Assembly (NCBI GenBank): GCA_002361335.1
Contig: DESS01000002.1
Location: 1-64,000, forward strand
Length of the DNA: 64,000 nt
Source of the DNA: Richelia sp. UBA3308
GTDB lineage: Bacteria > Cyanobacteriota > Cyanobacteriia > Cyanobacteriales > Nostocaceae
Reading direction: 5' to 3'
Shown here: one piece after another, positions 54,773 to 63,865 of the stretch
How the letters are laid out: the number at the start of each line of letters is the position of its first letter
Position numbering within the stretch: position 1 is the first letter of the stretch
The notes under the pieces: generated by a model
What the model was told of the DNA's origin: nothing
The model's input: only the letters and a program-made list of their open reading frames with translations
Database searches by the model: none
Program-made: the position numbers and the translations under genes

Positions 54773-55204
54773 TTAGAGAAAATCTAAAAACTGCTCGGGA
54801 ACTAACCGAAATTTGCCAGATTTCAAGATTTTAATATCCATCCACAGGGCTGTTTTTTCTCGTTCACCTTCATTGAAAGTGATTTTTTCTTGTTGGTAAA
54901 ATTTGGGGTGTACGAAATCGCATTCATAAAGTTGAATGATTTCGTGACCTGGTTTTCCTTGGAAGGTAAATATATTTTCTAAACAGGCTAGGTAGCGAAT
55001 GTTGGTTACTTCTGCTTGGATTTCTTCTTGAAATTCCCGTCGAAGGGCAAATTTACTGGTTTCGCCAAATTCAACACCACCGCCCATTGCACGATAGAAA
55101 TTATCATTTTTGACTGAATCGTAACCTTCCGAAACAAAAGTGCGGTTATTGCGATCGCGAATAAGTCCTAAGGCAATAACGCGGATTGTACCTTCTTTAT
55201 ACAT
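54773..55204 (-). CDS. Nudix hydrolase
   Basis: 143 residues with a single Nudix fold. The Nudix box is G42-x5-E48-x7-R56-E57-F58-x-E60-E61, in GGGVEFGETSKFALRREFQE. The last box glycine is replaced by glutamine (EIQAEV), a tolerated variation; all metal-binding glutamates are present. It hydrolyses a nucleoside diphosphate linked to some other group; the substrate is unknown. It starts 19 bases downstream of the DUF3531 gene in the same direction, so they are probably co-transcribed. Confidence 0.88.
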   Translation of the reverse strand: MYKEGTIRVIALGLIRDRNNRTFVSEGYDSVKNDNFYRAMGGGVEFGETSKFALRREFQEEIQAEVTNIRYLACLENIFTFQGKPGHEIIQLYECDFVHPKFYQQEKITFNEGEREKTALWMDIKILKSGKFRLVPEQFLDFL

Positions 55205-55223
55205 TTATTTTTCCTACTTTTTG

Positions 55224-55676
55224 CTAATTATCGTAAATAAAAGAAGGACGACTATCGCTATCTTCAATGGGCCAATCTACATTTTCGCCGCCAATGTAAA
55301 CTTCATCAATGGTGACATATTCTTGACCAAGTTGAGTGATGGCGTTGACGAGAATATCGAGGGCGATCGCGTCGGATGTTCCTAAGTCAAACCAACACCT
55401 TGCCCAATCTCCGTTGTATTCAAATTTACCCATATTGTGCATTAGGGCTAACAAACTATTTTGATAACCATCTTGGTCGTAATTTAAATAGCTAATATCA
55501 AGTCCAGTTTCCTGTACTTGAAGATTTTCGGCATTGAAAGCACCTAATTTACCTAAATAAAACCAGGAATCAAAAAGTTCTTCTACAAACTGTTTCTCAC
55601 GTTCGGAAGGAACTGTACTAAATCTTAGCCAAATCCAGACATCAAAAGGATTTATTTCACGGAATTCTATCTTCAT
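55224..55676 (-). CDS. DUF3531 family protein
   Basis: 150 residues matching the cyanobacterial/plastid DUF3531 family: FREINPFDVWIWLRF at the start, QETGLDISYLNYDQDGYQN, NMGKFEYNGDWARCWFDLGT and IDEVYIGGENVDWP. Soluble, acidic, rich in aromatic residues, without signal peptide. Function unknown. It is probably the first gene of a two-gene unit with the Nudix hydrolase downstream, which hints at nothing specific. The ATG at 55676 coincides with the conserved start. Confidence 0.87.
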   Translation of the reverse strand: MKIEFREINPFDVWIWLRFSTVPSEREKQFVEELFDSWFYLGKLGAFNAENLQVQETGLDISYLNYDQDGYQNSLLALMHNMGKFEYNGDWARCWFDLGTSDAIALDILVNAITQLGQEYVTIDEVYIGGENVDWPIEDSDSRPSFIYDN

Positions 55677-55743
55677 TTGATTTTAATATCCAGATTAGTT
55701 TTATCCAAAGTCATTTTAGAAGAACTGGGGAAAATGGGGGATG

Positions 55744-55790
55744 ATTAAGAATTAATAATTAAGAATTAATAATTAAGAATTACGAATTAT
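55744..55790. repeat. AATTAATAATTAAG tandem repeat
   Basis: About three copies of a 14-base AT-only unit (ATTAAGAATTAATA) between the TPR gene and the DUF3531 gene. Confidence 0.75.
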
Positions 55791-55819
55791 ATTCACTCCG
55801 TTACTCAATGGCCAATTGC

Positions 55820-56752
55820 TTATTTAACATTTTGTGCAGTTCTTCGACGTTCCCGTTCTATCTGTTTTACTAAATTTGGAGGTAGTTGGGATTTTTTTGC
55901 TAGTGCTTTGTCAAAATGAGCAAGTGCTTGTTGCCTCAAAAGAGGGTTTTTCTGTTTTTTTGCTTGTTCGCGGAGGATTTGTGCTTTGAGATAGTAGAGT
56001 TCTGGATTATCAGATGTTATTTTTAGGGCACGATTGGCGTATGCTAAAGCTTGGGGATAGTTTTTTAAGTCTCGGTAAGCTAAAGCTATACCTCTATCTA
56101 CTAAATACTGAGGTCCTGCATTTTTTTCCAATCTTTGAATTGCTTGTTGGGGATTGGCGAAGGGCAAATTTACAGCTAACATTAAATCCATATAACCCTT
56201 AATTAGATTCAGTTCTGGATCTTTCGGAGAAATAGCTTCGGCTTTGTCTAAATGGTTGTAAACTTCTCGTAAGCGACTAAGTGCTTTTGTAGCTCCCTTA
56301 ACGGTACCAACCCGTGTAAGAATCGCTGCTCCTTCTAAAAAATGACCGACAGCAGCGTATAGATTACCACGTAATGGGTCTGATGGAATTAATTTTTTTG
56401 CTGTATCTAAAGTCTTTGCACTGTAAGATTCTAATGTGGTTAAATCTTCCTTAGTATAAGCTAAAGATGCCTGCATAGCATAAGCTAGAGGTTCATTTGG
56501 CTCGGTTGATATTGCCTGTTTGAGGTACTTTTGTGCGGCTTGATAATTACCTTGCTCAAATACTGCTTTAAATGCGGCTTCCGTATTGTCACCGATGTTA
56601 CGCGGTTGACTACGGGGAAAAGGGTCTGCTGCGATTGAAGGATTTACCCATACATTTAATGCTATTACAGTTGTAACAGCAGCTTTAGCAAAATGTACAA
56701 TTTTGTTAGAGGTAGTTGTAGGTGAGCTAAAAAGTTTTTCAGTCATTCTCAA
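55820..56752 (-). CDS. Exported TPR protein (Sll0314/Alr1644-like)
   Basis: 310 residues. An N-terminal signal peptide (AAVTTVIALNVWVNPSIAA, cleavage near residue 42) is followed by tetratricopeptide-like helices: NTEAAFKAVFEQGNYQAAQK, NEPLAYAMQASLAYT, then later LAYRDLKNYPQALAYANRALK and PELYYLKAQILREQAKK. This design, with a central helical region around AVGHFLEGAAILTR, is that of a conserved cyanobacterial family of exported TPR proteins of unknown function. It probably acts as a periplasmic or lumenal scaffold. It diverges from the ABC ATPase gene. Two in-frame ATGs lie at the start (MRM); the first is kept. Confidence 0.85.
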   Translation of the reverse strand: MRMTEKLFSSPTTTSNKIVHFAKAAVTTVIALNVWVNPSIAADPFPRSQPRNIGDNTEAAFKAVFEQGNYQAAQKYLKQAISTEPNEPLAYAMQASLAYTKEDLTTLESYSAKTLDTAKKLIPSDPLRGNLYAAVGHFLEGAAILTRVGTVKGATKALSRLREVYNHLDKAEAISPKDPELNLIKGYMDLMLAVNLPFANPQQAIQRLEKNAGPQYLVDRGIALAYRDLKNYPQALAYANRALKITSDNPELYYLKAQILREQAKKQKNPLLRQQALAHFDKALAKKSQLPPNLVKQIERERRRTAQNVK

Positions 56753-57188
56753 CCTCAGAATTATTACTGTTGAACTGGTTTAACATATTACTTATGATTG
56801 CGTAAAAAGTTCACCCATAACCCCACTGTGTACACAGAAATTTAATAAATAGTTTGACTGGGCACAATTGAGAGGGTTCCCTAATCGTCTTTTTCATTAA
56901 AATTGATGGGTTTTGACAAGCAGGGGGAGCAGGGGATCTTGGGAGCAGGAGGAGAAAAAAAATTTTGATAAAAATAAACCCTTTAAAACTAATGGGACAA
57001 AGCACTAGTTTTTTATAACTAATCATAAGGGGGATTGCTCTGCCACAATAAGTAAAGATGCGGTGTTGAATGGTGTATCGGTGAATAATATGTGTTGGGG
57101 TTGTAGTTTGGGGATTTTTTCGGAAATTTGTCTTTAGTTCTAGTTTAATTAATTAATAAGTGGCTGATGAAGGCCGTAATCATAACTA
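56753..57188. other. Divergent intergenic region
   Basis: 436 bases with a GCAGGGGGAGCAGGGG-type repeat (about 56919-56953, related to the CTGCTCCCC motifs near 14.0 kb). Otherwise AT-rich; no clear promoter. Confidence 0.5.
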
Positions 57189-57878
57189 ATGCTCTATCTC
57201 AGAAATTTAACTTATCATCCTACTGCTAGTGAGAATGGGATTCTCAAATCAATTAATTTAGATTTAGCACCCCAAAAATTGGGTTTAATTATCGGACCAA
57301 GTGGTTCTGGAAAAAGTACGTTGCTCGAAATTTTATCTGGATTAGCTGAACCTACATCTGGCTCGCTGTTTTGGCGGGAACAGCAATTAATAGCTGAAGA
57401 AATGCAGCAATTAGCTGGTTTAGTATTTCAATTTCCAGAGCGTCATTTTTGTGGGGGTACGATTTTAGAAGAGTTACGTTTGGGACACCCAGAGTTAGGG
57501 ATAGAGCGAGTTAGACATGCATTAAGCGAAGTCGGATTAGAGCATTTATCTTTTTCAACGCCTCCCCACGCCTTAAGTGGTGGACAGCAAAGGCGTTTGG
57601 CTTTAGCGGTACAATTAATTCGCCAGCCACATTTATTATTATTAGATGAACCTACAGCTGGTTTAGATTGGTCGATGCGTCGTCAACTGGTAAATTTATT
57701 AGCCAAATTAAAACAACATTGGACTTTGTTAGTAGTTACCCACGATGCTCTCGATTTATTACCGATCGCTGATAGTTGTTGGAATCTTAATCATGGGGAA
57801 TTAAAGTCAATCGATCCAGTTGCCCTCAAATCTAAAGTTAGCACTCTCGATGGGAAGCCTCCCGTCTACACGAAGTGA
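57189..57878 (+). CDS. ABC transporter ATP-binding protein (ECF/CbiO-like)
   Basis: 229 residues, a complete nucleotide-binding domain. Walker A is GPSGSGKS (36-43), the Q-loop is in LVFQFPERHF, the signature is ALSGGQQRRLALA, and Walker B is LLLLDEPTAGLD followed by the switch histidine in VVTHD. The FQFPERHFCGGTILEEL segment is characteristic of energy-coupling-factor/CbiO ATPases, so it may power uptake of a vitamin or metal. No membrane partner gene is adjacent, so the transporter must be assembled from elsewhere. pcyA follows 145 bases later in the same direction. Confidence 0.88.
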   Translation: MLYLRNLTYHPTASENGILKSINLDLAPQKLGLIIGPSGSGKSTLLEILSGLAEPTSGSLFWREQQLIAEEMQQLAGLVFQFPERHFCGGTILEELRLGHPELGIERVRHALSEVGLEHLSFSTPPHALSGGQQRRLALAVQLIRQPHLLLLDEPTAGLDWSMRRQLVNLLAKLKQHWTLLVVTHDALDLLPIADSCWNLNHGELKSIDPVALKSKVSTLDGKPPVYTK

Positions 57879-58023
57879 GTATGTCACAGAATCGGAAGCT
57901 GCTGTTTAGGAGATGGGAAGATGGGGGGCGGTGAGTATGTCAATCCGTTCCTCATAACTCTTAACTGCTAAGTGCTTACTGATAGCGGTAGACTGACTAT
58001 TAGATAAGATTTGTGGTTTAAAT

Positions 58024-58761
58024 ATGTCGGTAGCTTCTAATTCCTCATTGCGCGAGCAACAACATCCCCTTATTCGGCAGTTAGCTGATACTATCGAAAA
58101 AGTTTGGCATAAGCACTTGGACTTATCTTCTTATAATTTGCCTGCAGAGTTGGGGTATGTTGAAGGTAAGTTAGAAGGTGAAAAACTCACGATTGAAAAT
58201 TGCTGTTATCAAACAACCCAATTCCGCAAGCTGCATATGGAATTAGCAAAGGTTGGTCAAATGCTGGATATTTTGCATTGTGTAATGTTTCCTCGTGCAG
58301 AATATGACTTACCGATGTTTGGTTGTGATTTGGTAGGCGGTAGGGGACAAATTAGTGCGGCGATCGCCGATTTGTCTCCGCTTCAGATGAGGGGAATTTT
58401 ACCATCTAATTACAATAGTGCCCTTGCTGCCCTACCACAGATAAATTTCTCTGAACCTCGCGAATTACCTCAATGGGGAGATATTTTTTCTGAGTTTTGT
58501 ATTTTTGTACGTCCTGTTTCTCCAGAAGAAGAACAGATGTTTCTTCAACGGGTGGAGAATTTTTTAGAAATTCATTGTCAAAATGCTATTGCAGCAAAAC
58601 CCGTTTCATCGGAAACAGCAAGTAAACTGCTTGAAGGGCAACTAAATTACTGTACTAAACAACAGAAAAATGATAAGACTCGCCGCGTTTTAGAAAAAGC
58701 CTTTGGTTCCGATTGGGCTCAATACTATATGACTACTGTTTTATTTGATATTCCTTCGTGA
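58024..58761 (+). CDS. pcyA: Phycocyanobilin:ferredoxin oxidoreductase
   Basis: 245 residues, normal length for PcyA, which reduces biliverdin IXalpha by four electrons to phycocyanobilin using ferredoxin. The conserved block TTQFRKLHMELAKVG, LDILHCVMFPRAEYDLPMFG and CDLVGG contains E73, H85 and D102, which correspond to the catalytic E76, H88 and D105 of the Synechocystis enzyme. The product is the chromophore of phycobiliproteins and phytochromes. It is downstream of the ABC ATPase gene but probably independently transcribed. A good intrinsic terminator lies 40 bases after the stop. Confidence 0.96.
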   Translation: MSVASNSSLREQQHPLIRQLADTIEKVWHKHLDLSSYNLPAELGYVEGKLEGEKLTIENCCYQTTQFRKLHMELAKVGQMLDILHCVMFPRAEYDLPMFGCDLVGGRGQISAAIADLSPLQMRGILPSNYNSALAALPQINFSEPRELPQWGDIFSEFCIFVRPVSPEEEQMFLQRVENFLEIHCQNAIAAKPVSSETASKLLEGQLNYCTKQQKNDKTRRVLEKAFGSDWAQYYMTTVLFDIPS

Positions 58762-58800
58762 ATCATTATAGTATTGCGGTCATTATTGATAATTATTGAG

Positions 58801-58830
58801 AAATCCGGTTTGTTTAATAACCGGGTTTTT
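58801..58830 (+). terminator. Intrinsic terminator of pcyA
   Basis: AAATCCGGTT (58801-58810) pairs with AACCGGGTTT (58819-58828, one G-T), followed by a T-run. Confidence 0.8.
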
Positions 58831-59983
58831 CAATGCTACACATTTTTATCACTATATACAATTGCTAGAGTTATCAGTTAACATTAGCCCAATCAAGATA
58901 TATTACTAAATATACCAAACAACTTTTTGTAGCATGTTGTTAAGGACAAAGTCATTTACTTTTCATTTAGAGACTTAATCATCTGTAGATTCTGCTACGT
59001 TTTATAAATAGTTCCTCATGTAGAATTTATGTAGTTTGAGTAAAGCATATTCAGATAAAACTTATAATTTAGATACACAAAGTATTGTGAAAAAAATACT
59101 TAATGTTACTTGATTAACTGATTTTTAATTATTATTTTTAGCTAGGTAAATATTACTAATATATTTTTTATTGAAACATAATTTATTAGATAAAATGAAT
59201 TATAAGATAAAGAAAGTTTGGATTTAAAGTATTTCCTAAAGTAATGTAATAGTAAATTTGTTTACGGTATTTATTTTGAATTCATTGGATAAAAATACAG
59301 CACTTTGCCTTTTAATTGAGGTAGAAGATAATATTATCAAACTCTTGTACTATCGGCATGACTTGTACCTCTGAGATTAAATGATCTTGAATAAAATATG
59401 CTGTAACTTGTTAGAAATGCTTATTAATTTTAATTAAAGGGAATATTAAAGACCTTTCTCAAAATGTTATTAAAAAAAATATATATTCTATTATTTTTAT
59501 ACTTTGATTGTGTCTAATTAACTAGTTAAAATAAAAAAAATGGCAGTCAAAAACTGTCATTAATTACATAAATAATCGGCAAAATATATAAATATTATAT
59601 TGAATTTATTGGCAATGTTAGCTATAAGCTATCTCTGATAAATTAATTGATAAGTAACTTGGCGGAAAAAAATATCACTATGTAGGATATTTAAATTAAA
59701 CTAAAAGCTTTTTTCCTATTTAAAGACAGGAATACAGCCTTTTATCAACAATATTTTTCCGTGCGTATCTACTGATGTAACTTATTAATTATTCGGATTT
59801 TTGAGGATAAAAAAACAGCACTTAGACAGCAAATATAGAAATAACTTCAAATATTTCTGTTGCCAAGACACTTTTAACAAACTTATTTTGAGCTAAACAT
59901 TCATTATGACGGAAACACAATTACAGCTTGAATTTAAATTACTTATTACTTGGGCGATTCACAATTAAAAGAGAGTAAATACC
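58831..59983. other. 1.15-kb AT-rich gap upstream of devB
   Basis: No credible gene on either strand. A leftward terminator-like hairpin (59533-59560, listed separately) has no gene to serve. The devB promoter must lie in its right part; I see no clear NtcA or HetR-type site. GAGAG at 59971-59975 can act as the devB ribosome binding site. Confidence 0.5.
59533..59560 (-). terminator. Orphan leftward terminator-like hairpin
   Basis: Read leftward, ATGACAGT pairs with ACTGCCAT (one G-T) around a 5-base loop and is followed by TTTTTTTT and then ATTTT. No leftward gene ends here, so it could terminate a small RNA. Confidence 0.5.
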
Positions 59984-61399
59984 ATGTCAAGGGTAAGTGA
60001 AAAACCAGTGCCAAGAGAACAACCACTTGGCAAATCGAAATTTTGGTGGGCTATTGCTTTCTCTGTACCCTTAGCAATTACTGCTGGGGTACTAACTAAA
60101 GCCAAAATGGAACAATTAGAAAAATTAAATACACCAGTACCAATCGCACCAGCAGTAACTAGTGTGAATGCAATGGGGTATTTGCAACCCAAAGGAGAAG
60201 TAATTAAACTTTCTGCACCAACAGGGTTACAAGGTACATCGCGAGTAGATCAAATGTTGGTGAAAGAAGGACAAAAAGTAAGAAAAGGTCAAGTAATTGC
60301 TATTTTAGATAGCTTTGGGAGTAGTCAAGCTGCCCTAGAACAAGCAAAAGCCAAAATTCAAGAAAGCCGTGCGAATTTAGCTGGTGTGAGAGTAGGTTCG
60401 CCGCGAGAAATTCAAGGTCAAAAAGCGGTAATTGCTCGCCTTGAAGCACAGTTAGGTGGTGAAATGATTTCTCAACAAGCAACAATAAATCGTTTAGAAG
60501 CACAGTTAGATGGAGAAACTATTTCTCTACAAGCGACAATAAATCGTTTGCAAGTTGAATTACAAGGACAACAAGAGTCTCTAGGAGCAACAGTGGAAAG
60601 GATTCAAGCGGAAGCTAAGAATGCTTACGTTGATGCCCAACGTTATGAAAAGTTACACTTTGAAGGTGCTATTTCTCAACAAGAACTCGATCGAAGACGA
60701 CTTGCCCATAAAACTGCAACTAAACAATTAATAGAAAGTCAAGCTAGCCGCAAACAAGTAATTGCCAGCCTAAGACAGCAAATTGCTCAAGCTAAAGCAG
60801 ATAGAGCAAAAACTATCGCAATACTGGCACAACAGCTTACAGAAGCACGAGCCAATCGAGAGAAAACTCGAGCAACATTACAAAGACAAATAGACGAACA
60901 AAAAGCGAATCTAAACAGACTTGAAGAAATTCGTCCTAGTAACACTCAAATAGCACAAGCTCAAGTAAGTAATGCGATCGCACTTCGGAAAAAAGCCGAA
61001 GCCGATATGAAATTGAGTTATGTAACTTCACCCATAACAGGAGAAGTTTTAGAAATACATACCAAAGCCGGAGAAACCATGAGTGCTGAAGGTATTGCTG
61101 AAATTGGACGTACTAACGAAATGATTGTTGTAGCGGAAGTACCTGAAGCAAGTATCGGTAGAGTGCGTTTGGGACAGTTAGCTTCCATAGTTAGTGATAA
61201 TGGAGCATTTAGCGGCAAACTACAAGGAACCGTGTCTGAAATTGCCAGAAAAATAGGCAAGAAAGATGTGTTAAATACCGATCCTGCGGCAGATGTAGAT
61301 GCCAGAGTTGTGGAAGTCAAGATTTCTCTATCCCAACAAGATGCTCTCTTAGTAGCAGGCTTAACTAACGCTAAGGTAATTGCTACGATCCAAATTTGA
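59984..61399 (+). CDS. devB: DevB-type membrane fusion protein of an ABC exporter
   Basis: 471 residues. An N-terminal cytoplasmic start and one membrane helix (about 22-41, WWAIAFSVPLAITAGVLTK) are followed by a lipoyl half (LMPATGLQG-like KLSAPTGLQGTSRVDQMLVK), then a long coiled coil (about 120-330) full of Gln/Ala/Arg heptads. The second lipoyl half and beta barrel (SPITGEVLEIHTKAGETM, VVAEVPEASIGRVRLGQ) close the protein. This is the DevB/HlyD-like adaptor that joins the inner-membrane ABC unit to a TolC-type channel. Within the coil, LEAQL.GE.IS.QATINR is repeated three times. In heterocystous species DevBCA exports envelope glycolipids; paralogues exist, so the cargo here is not certain. 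Confidence 0.9.
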   Translation: MSRVSEKPVPREQPLGKSKFWWAIAFSVPLAITAGVLTKAKMEQLEKLNTPVPIAPAVTSVNAMGYLQPKGEVIKLSAPTGLQGTSRVDQMLVKEGQKVRKGQVIAILDSFGSSQAALEQAKAKIQESRANLAGVRVGSPREIQGQKAVIARLEAQLGGEMISQQATINRLEAQLDGETISLQATINRLQVELQGQQESLGATVERIQAEAKNAYVDAQRYEKLHFEGAISQQELDRRRLAHKTATKQLIESQASRKQVIASLRQQIAQAKADRAKTIAILAQQLTEARANREKTRATLQRQIDEQKANLNRLEEIRPSNTQIAQAQVSNAIALRKKAEADMKLSYVTSPITGEVLEIHTKAGETMSAEGIAEIGRTNEMIVVAEVPEASIGRVRLGQLASIVSDNGAFSGKLQGTVSEIARKIGKKDVLNTDPAADVDARVVEVKISLSQQDALLVAGLTNAKVIATIQI

Positions 61400-61400
61400 T

Positions 61401-61500
61401 AAGGAGGGCATGGGGCATTGGCCATTGGTGATAACTAACAACCAACAACTATCAACTATCAACTAACAACTAACAACCTATAACTAATAACTAATAACTA
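61401..61500. repeat. GGGCAT and CTAACAA/CTAATAA repeats filling the devB-devC gap
   Basis: The 101-base spacer starts with GGGCATGGGGCATTGGCC and from 61431 is a heptamer array (CAACAACTAT, CTAACAA, CTAATAA) that ends directly at the devC ATG, leaving no Shine-Dalgarno site. Confidence 0.85.
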
Positions 61501-62652
61501 ATGGCAAAATTACCTTTAGCATGGTTACAACTTAAGCGTGAAGCAACTCGAATGGCGGTGGCATTAGCAGGGATTGCTTTTGCTGATATTTTAATGTTTA
61601 TGCAGCTTGGTTTTCGGGATTCTTTGTATTACAGTAACGTTCGTTTTCATCATAGTTTACAAGGGGAAATTGTTTTAATTAATCGTCAGTCAAGTGCTTT
61701 ACTGTCCATGAAAAAAATTTCTCAAAAACGTCTTTACCAAGCTTTAGATTTAGAGTCTGTAGAGTCAGCACATCCAATTTATCTAGACTATACAAGTTGG
61801 AAAAATCCCCAAACAGGTATACCTAGAAATCTTTTAGTTATAGGAATTAATCCACAACATAATGTATTAAAACTTCCCGGTCTTCAAGAAAATTTAGATA
61901 AAATTAAATTACCAAATGTAGTTTTATATGACCGTTCTTCAAGAAAGGAATATGGACCAATCGCCACTGAATTTGAACAAGGTAATAATGTCACGGCAGA
62001 AGTTAGAAGAAGGTTAGTTAAGGTAGGAGGATTATTTACTTTAGGTGCTTCATTTGGAGCAGACGGTAATTTAATTACTAGTGATATTAATTTTCTCAGA
62101 ATTTTTCTAAATCGTCAGCCTGGTTTGGTTGATATTGGTTTAATTAAATTAAAACCGGGGGCAGATCCAAATTTAGTTGCTCAGCAGTTAAGAAATTATT
62201 TAAATAATGATGTTGCAGTTTTAACTAAACAAGAATATATTGATTTTGAAAGAAATTTTTGGGCAAGTAGTACAGCTATCGGTTTTATTTTTACTTTGGG
62301 AACAATTATGGGTTTTATTGTTGGAACTGTAATTGTTTATCAAATACTTTACACTGAAGTTTCAGACCATTTAGTTGAATATGCCACTCTTAAAGCGATC
62401 GGTTATTCGCACAATTATTTTTTATTAGTGATTCTTCAAGAAGCTTTGATTTTGGCAGTTTTAGGATATATACCCGGAGTAGCTTTTGCTCTATTTTTAT
62501 ACGAACAGGCAAGAGCCGCTACTCTTTTACCAGTTTTTATGAGCAGTAATCGAGCAATCATGGTACTAATTTTGACTATTGTAATGTGTTTTATATCCGG
62601 TACAATTGCTGTGAAAAAATTGAAATCAGCCGACCCAGCAGATATTTTTTAA
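61501..62652 (+). CDS. devC: DevC-type ABC exporter permease
   Basis: 383 residues of the FtsX/MacB-like permease class. The first helix is at about 16-36 (MAVALAGIAFADILMFMQLG), then a large periplasmic domain (about 45-255), and three C-terminal helices (about 263-287, 310-337, 350-372; FILTLGTIMGFIVGTVIVYQ-like). LAWLQLKREATRMAVALAGI in essence is the DevC family start. It forms a dimer powered by DevA and connects to DevB. Its start codon directly follows a heptamer repeat; translation may depend on coupling or a leaderless-like mechanism. It is the middle gene of devBCA. Confidence 0.92.
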   Translation: MAKLPLAWLQLKREATRMAVALAGIAFADILMFMQLGFRDSLYYSNVRFHHSLQGEIVLINRQSSALLSMKKISQKRLYQALDLESVESAHPIYLDYTSWKNPQTGIPRNLLVIGINPQHNVLKLPGLQENLDKIKLPNVVLYDRSSRKEYGPIATEFEQGNNVTAEVRRRLVKVGGLFTLGASFGADGNLITSDINFLRIFLNRQPGLVDIGLIKLKPGADPNLVAQQLRNYLNNDVAVLTKQEYIDFERNFWASSTAIGFIFTLGTIMGFIVGTVIVYQILYTEVSDHLVEYATLKAIGYSHNYFLLVILQEALILAVLGYIPGVAFALFLYEQARAATLLPVFMSSNRAIMVLILTIVMCFISGTIAVKKLKSADPADIF

Positions 62653-62680
62653 GATTAAATTTTTTATGAAATATTATCAA

Positions 62681-62723
62681 AACCAACAACTAACAACTAA
62701 TAACTAATAACTAATAACTAATC
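62681..62723. repeat. CTAACAA/CTAATAA heptamers before devA
   Basis: AACCAACAACTAACAACTAA followed by CTAATAA units ends two bases before the devA ATG (62725). As before devC, no Shine-Dalgarno sequence remains. Confidence 0.85.
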
Positions 62724-62724
62724 T

Positions 62725-63423
62725 ATGAAAGAACCTGTAATTTCAATTCAATATCTCAATCACTACTATGGAAAAGGTGCACTGAAAAAACAGATTTTGT
62801 ATGATATTAATTTGGAGATTTATCCTGGTGAAATTGTGATTATGACGGGACCTTCTGGTTCGGGTAAAACAACTTTACTTAGTCTTATCGGTGGTTTACG
62901 TTCAGTACAGGAAGGAAGTCTCAGATTTTTAGGAGAAGAGCTTTATCGAGCTAATCCAAATAAATTGGTAAGTATTAGACGTAATATTGGTTATATTTTT
63001 CAAGCACATAATTTACTGGAATTTTTAACTGCTAGACAAAACGTACAAATTGCAGCAGAATTAAATAAAAGGAATTCTCAAAGAGAAGCTATTGCTAAAT
63101 CTAAAGATATTTTACGAGCAGTGGGTTTGGGAAATCGAATTGATTACTTTCCTGATAATCTTTCTGGAGGTCAAAAACAGAGAGTCGCCATTGCTCGTGC
63201 TTTGGTAAATAATCCACCATTAGTATTAGCAGATGAACCTACAGCAGCTTTGGATAAACAGTCTGGAAGAGATGTTGTAGAAATAATGCAGCGTCTTGCT
63301 AAAGAACAAAAAACTTCTATTTTATTAGTTACTCATGATAGTCGTATTTTAGATATTGCGGATCGTATTGTAAATATGGAAGACGGTCTTTTAATTAGCG
63401 AACAATTAACTGTAAATAGGTAA
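62725..63423 (+). CDS. devA: DevA-type ABC exporter ATPase
   Basis: 232 residues, a complete ATPase of the MacB/LolD-like family. Walker A is GPSGSGKTT (42-50), the Q-loop is in GYIFQAHNLLEFLTARQNV, the signature is NLSGGQKQRVAIARALV, and Walker B is LVLADEPTAALD with VTHD as switch region. It energises glycolipid or lipid export through DevC and DevB. It is the third gene of the devBCA unit. A TolC-like partner (HgdD in Anabaena) is not in the window. The final codons (QLTVNR) lie at the edge of a repeat-like sequence. Confidence 0.93.
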   Translation: MKEPVISIQYLNHYYGKGALKKQILYDINLEIYPGEIVIMTGPSGSGKTTLLSLIGGLRSVQEGSLRFLGEELYRANPNKLVSIRRNIGYIFQAHNLLEFLTARQNVQIAAELNKRNSQREAIAKSKDILRAVGLGNRIDYFPDNLSGGQKQRVAIARALVNNPPLVLADEPTAALDKQSGRDVVEIMQRLAKEQKTSILLVTHDSRILDIADRIVNMEDGLLISEQLTVNR

Positions 63424-63865
63424 CATAATTTTAAATTTTCTTCACCGGAGATGTTGCCGTAGGGTATGACGGAATTTTGGATTTTAGATTTTGGATTTTG
63501 AATTAAAGAAAGTAAAAATTAATTCATCTAAAAAAGTTTAAAATCCTAAATTTTTTGAGATAAGTAGGTTAGCATTGAAAATAGTAATTAGAATAAGAGA
63601 GTAGAGTCGGGGTGAATAGTGAGTTGTAATAAGGCTTTGTACTCGGTTTACCCAAGCTGTAACATAGCCCTCGTTTATTTGTGCCGACTTACTTAATTAC
63701 ATGCAAGATATATGAAAAGAACCAAAATATTTCTGATTTTTTTATTATATTAAAGCCTTGTATTAATCTATAAAGTAAATATAAAATTAAGTGATACTAT
63801 TTAATATAGTAGATGATACCTGATAACTAATTATTGATAAATAATAATTGTCAACTGTTTATTAT
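63424..63865. other. Gap after devA with GGATTTT repeat
   Basis: 442 bases. At 63473-63504 a GATTTTAGATTTTGGATTTT element occurs. Otherwise AT-rich, with no terminator identified after devA. Confidence 0.5.
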
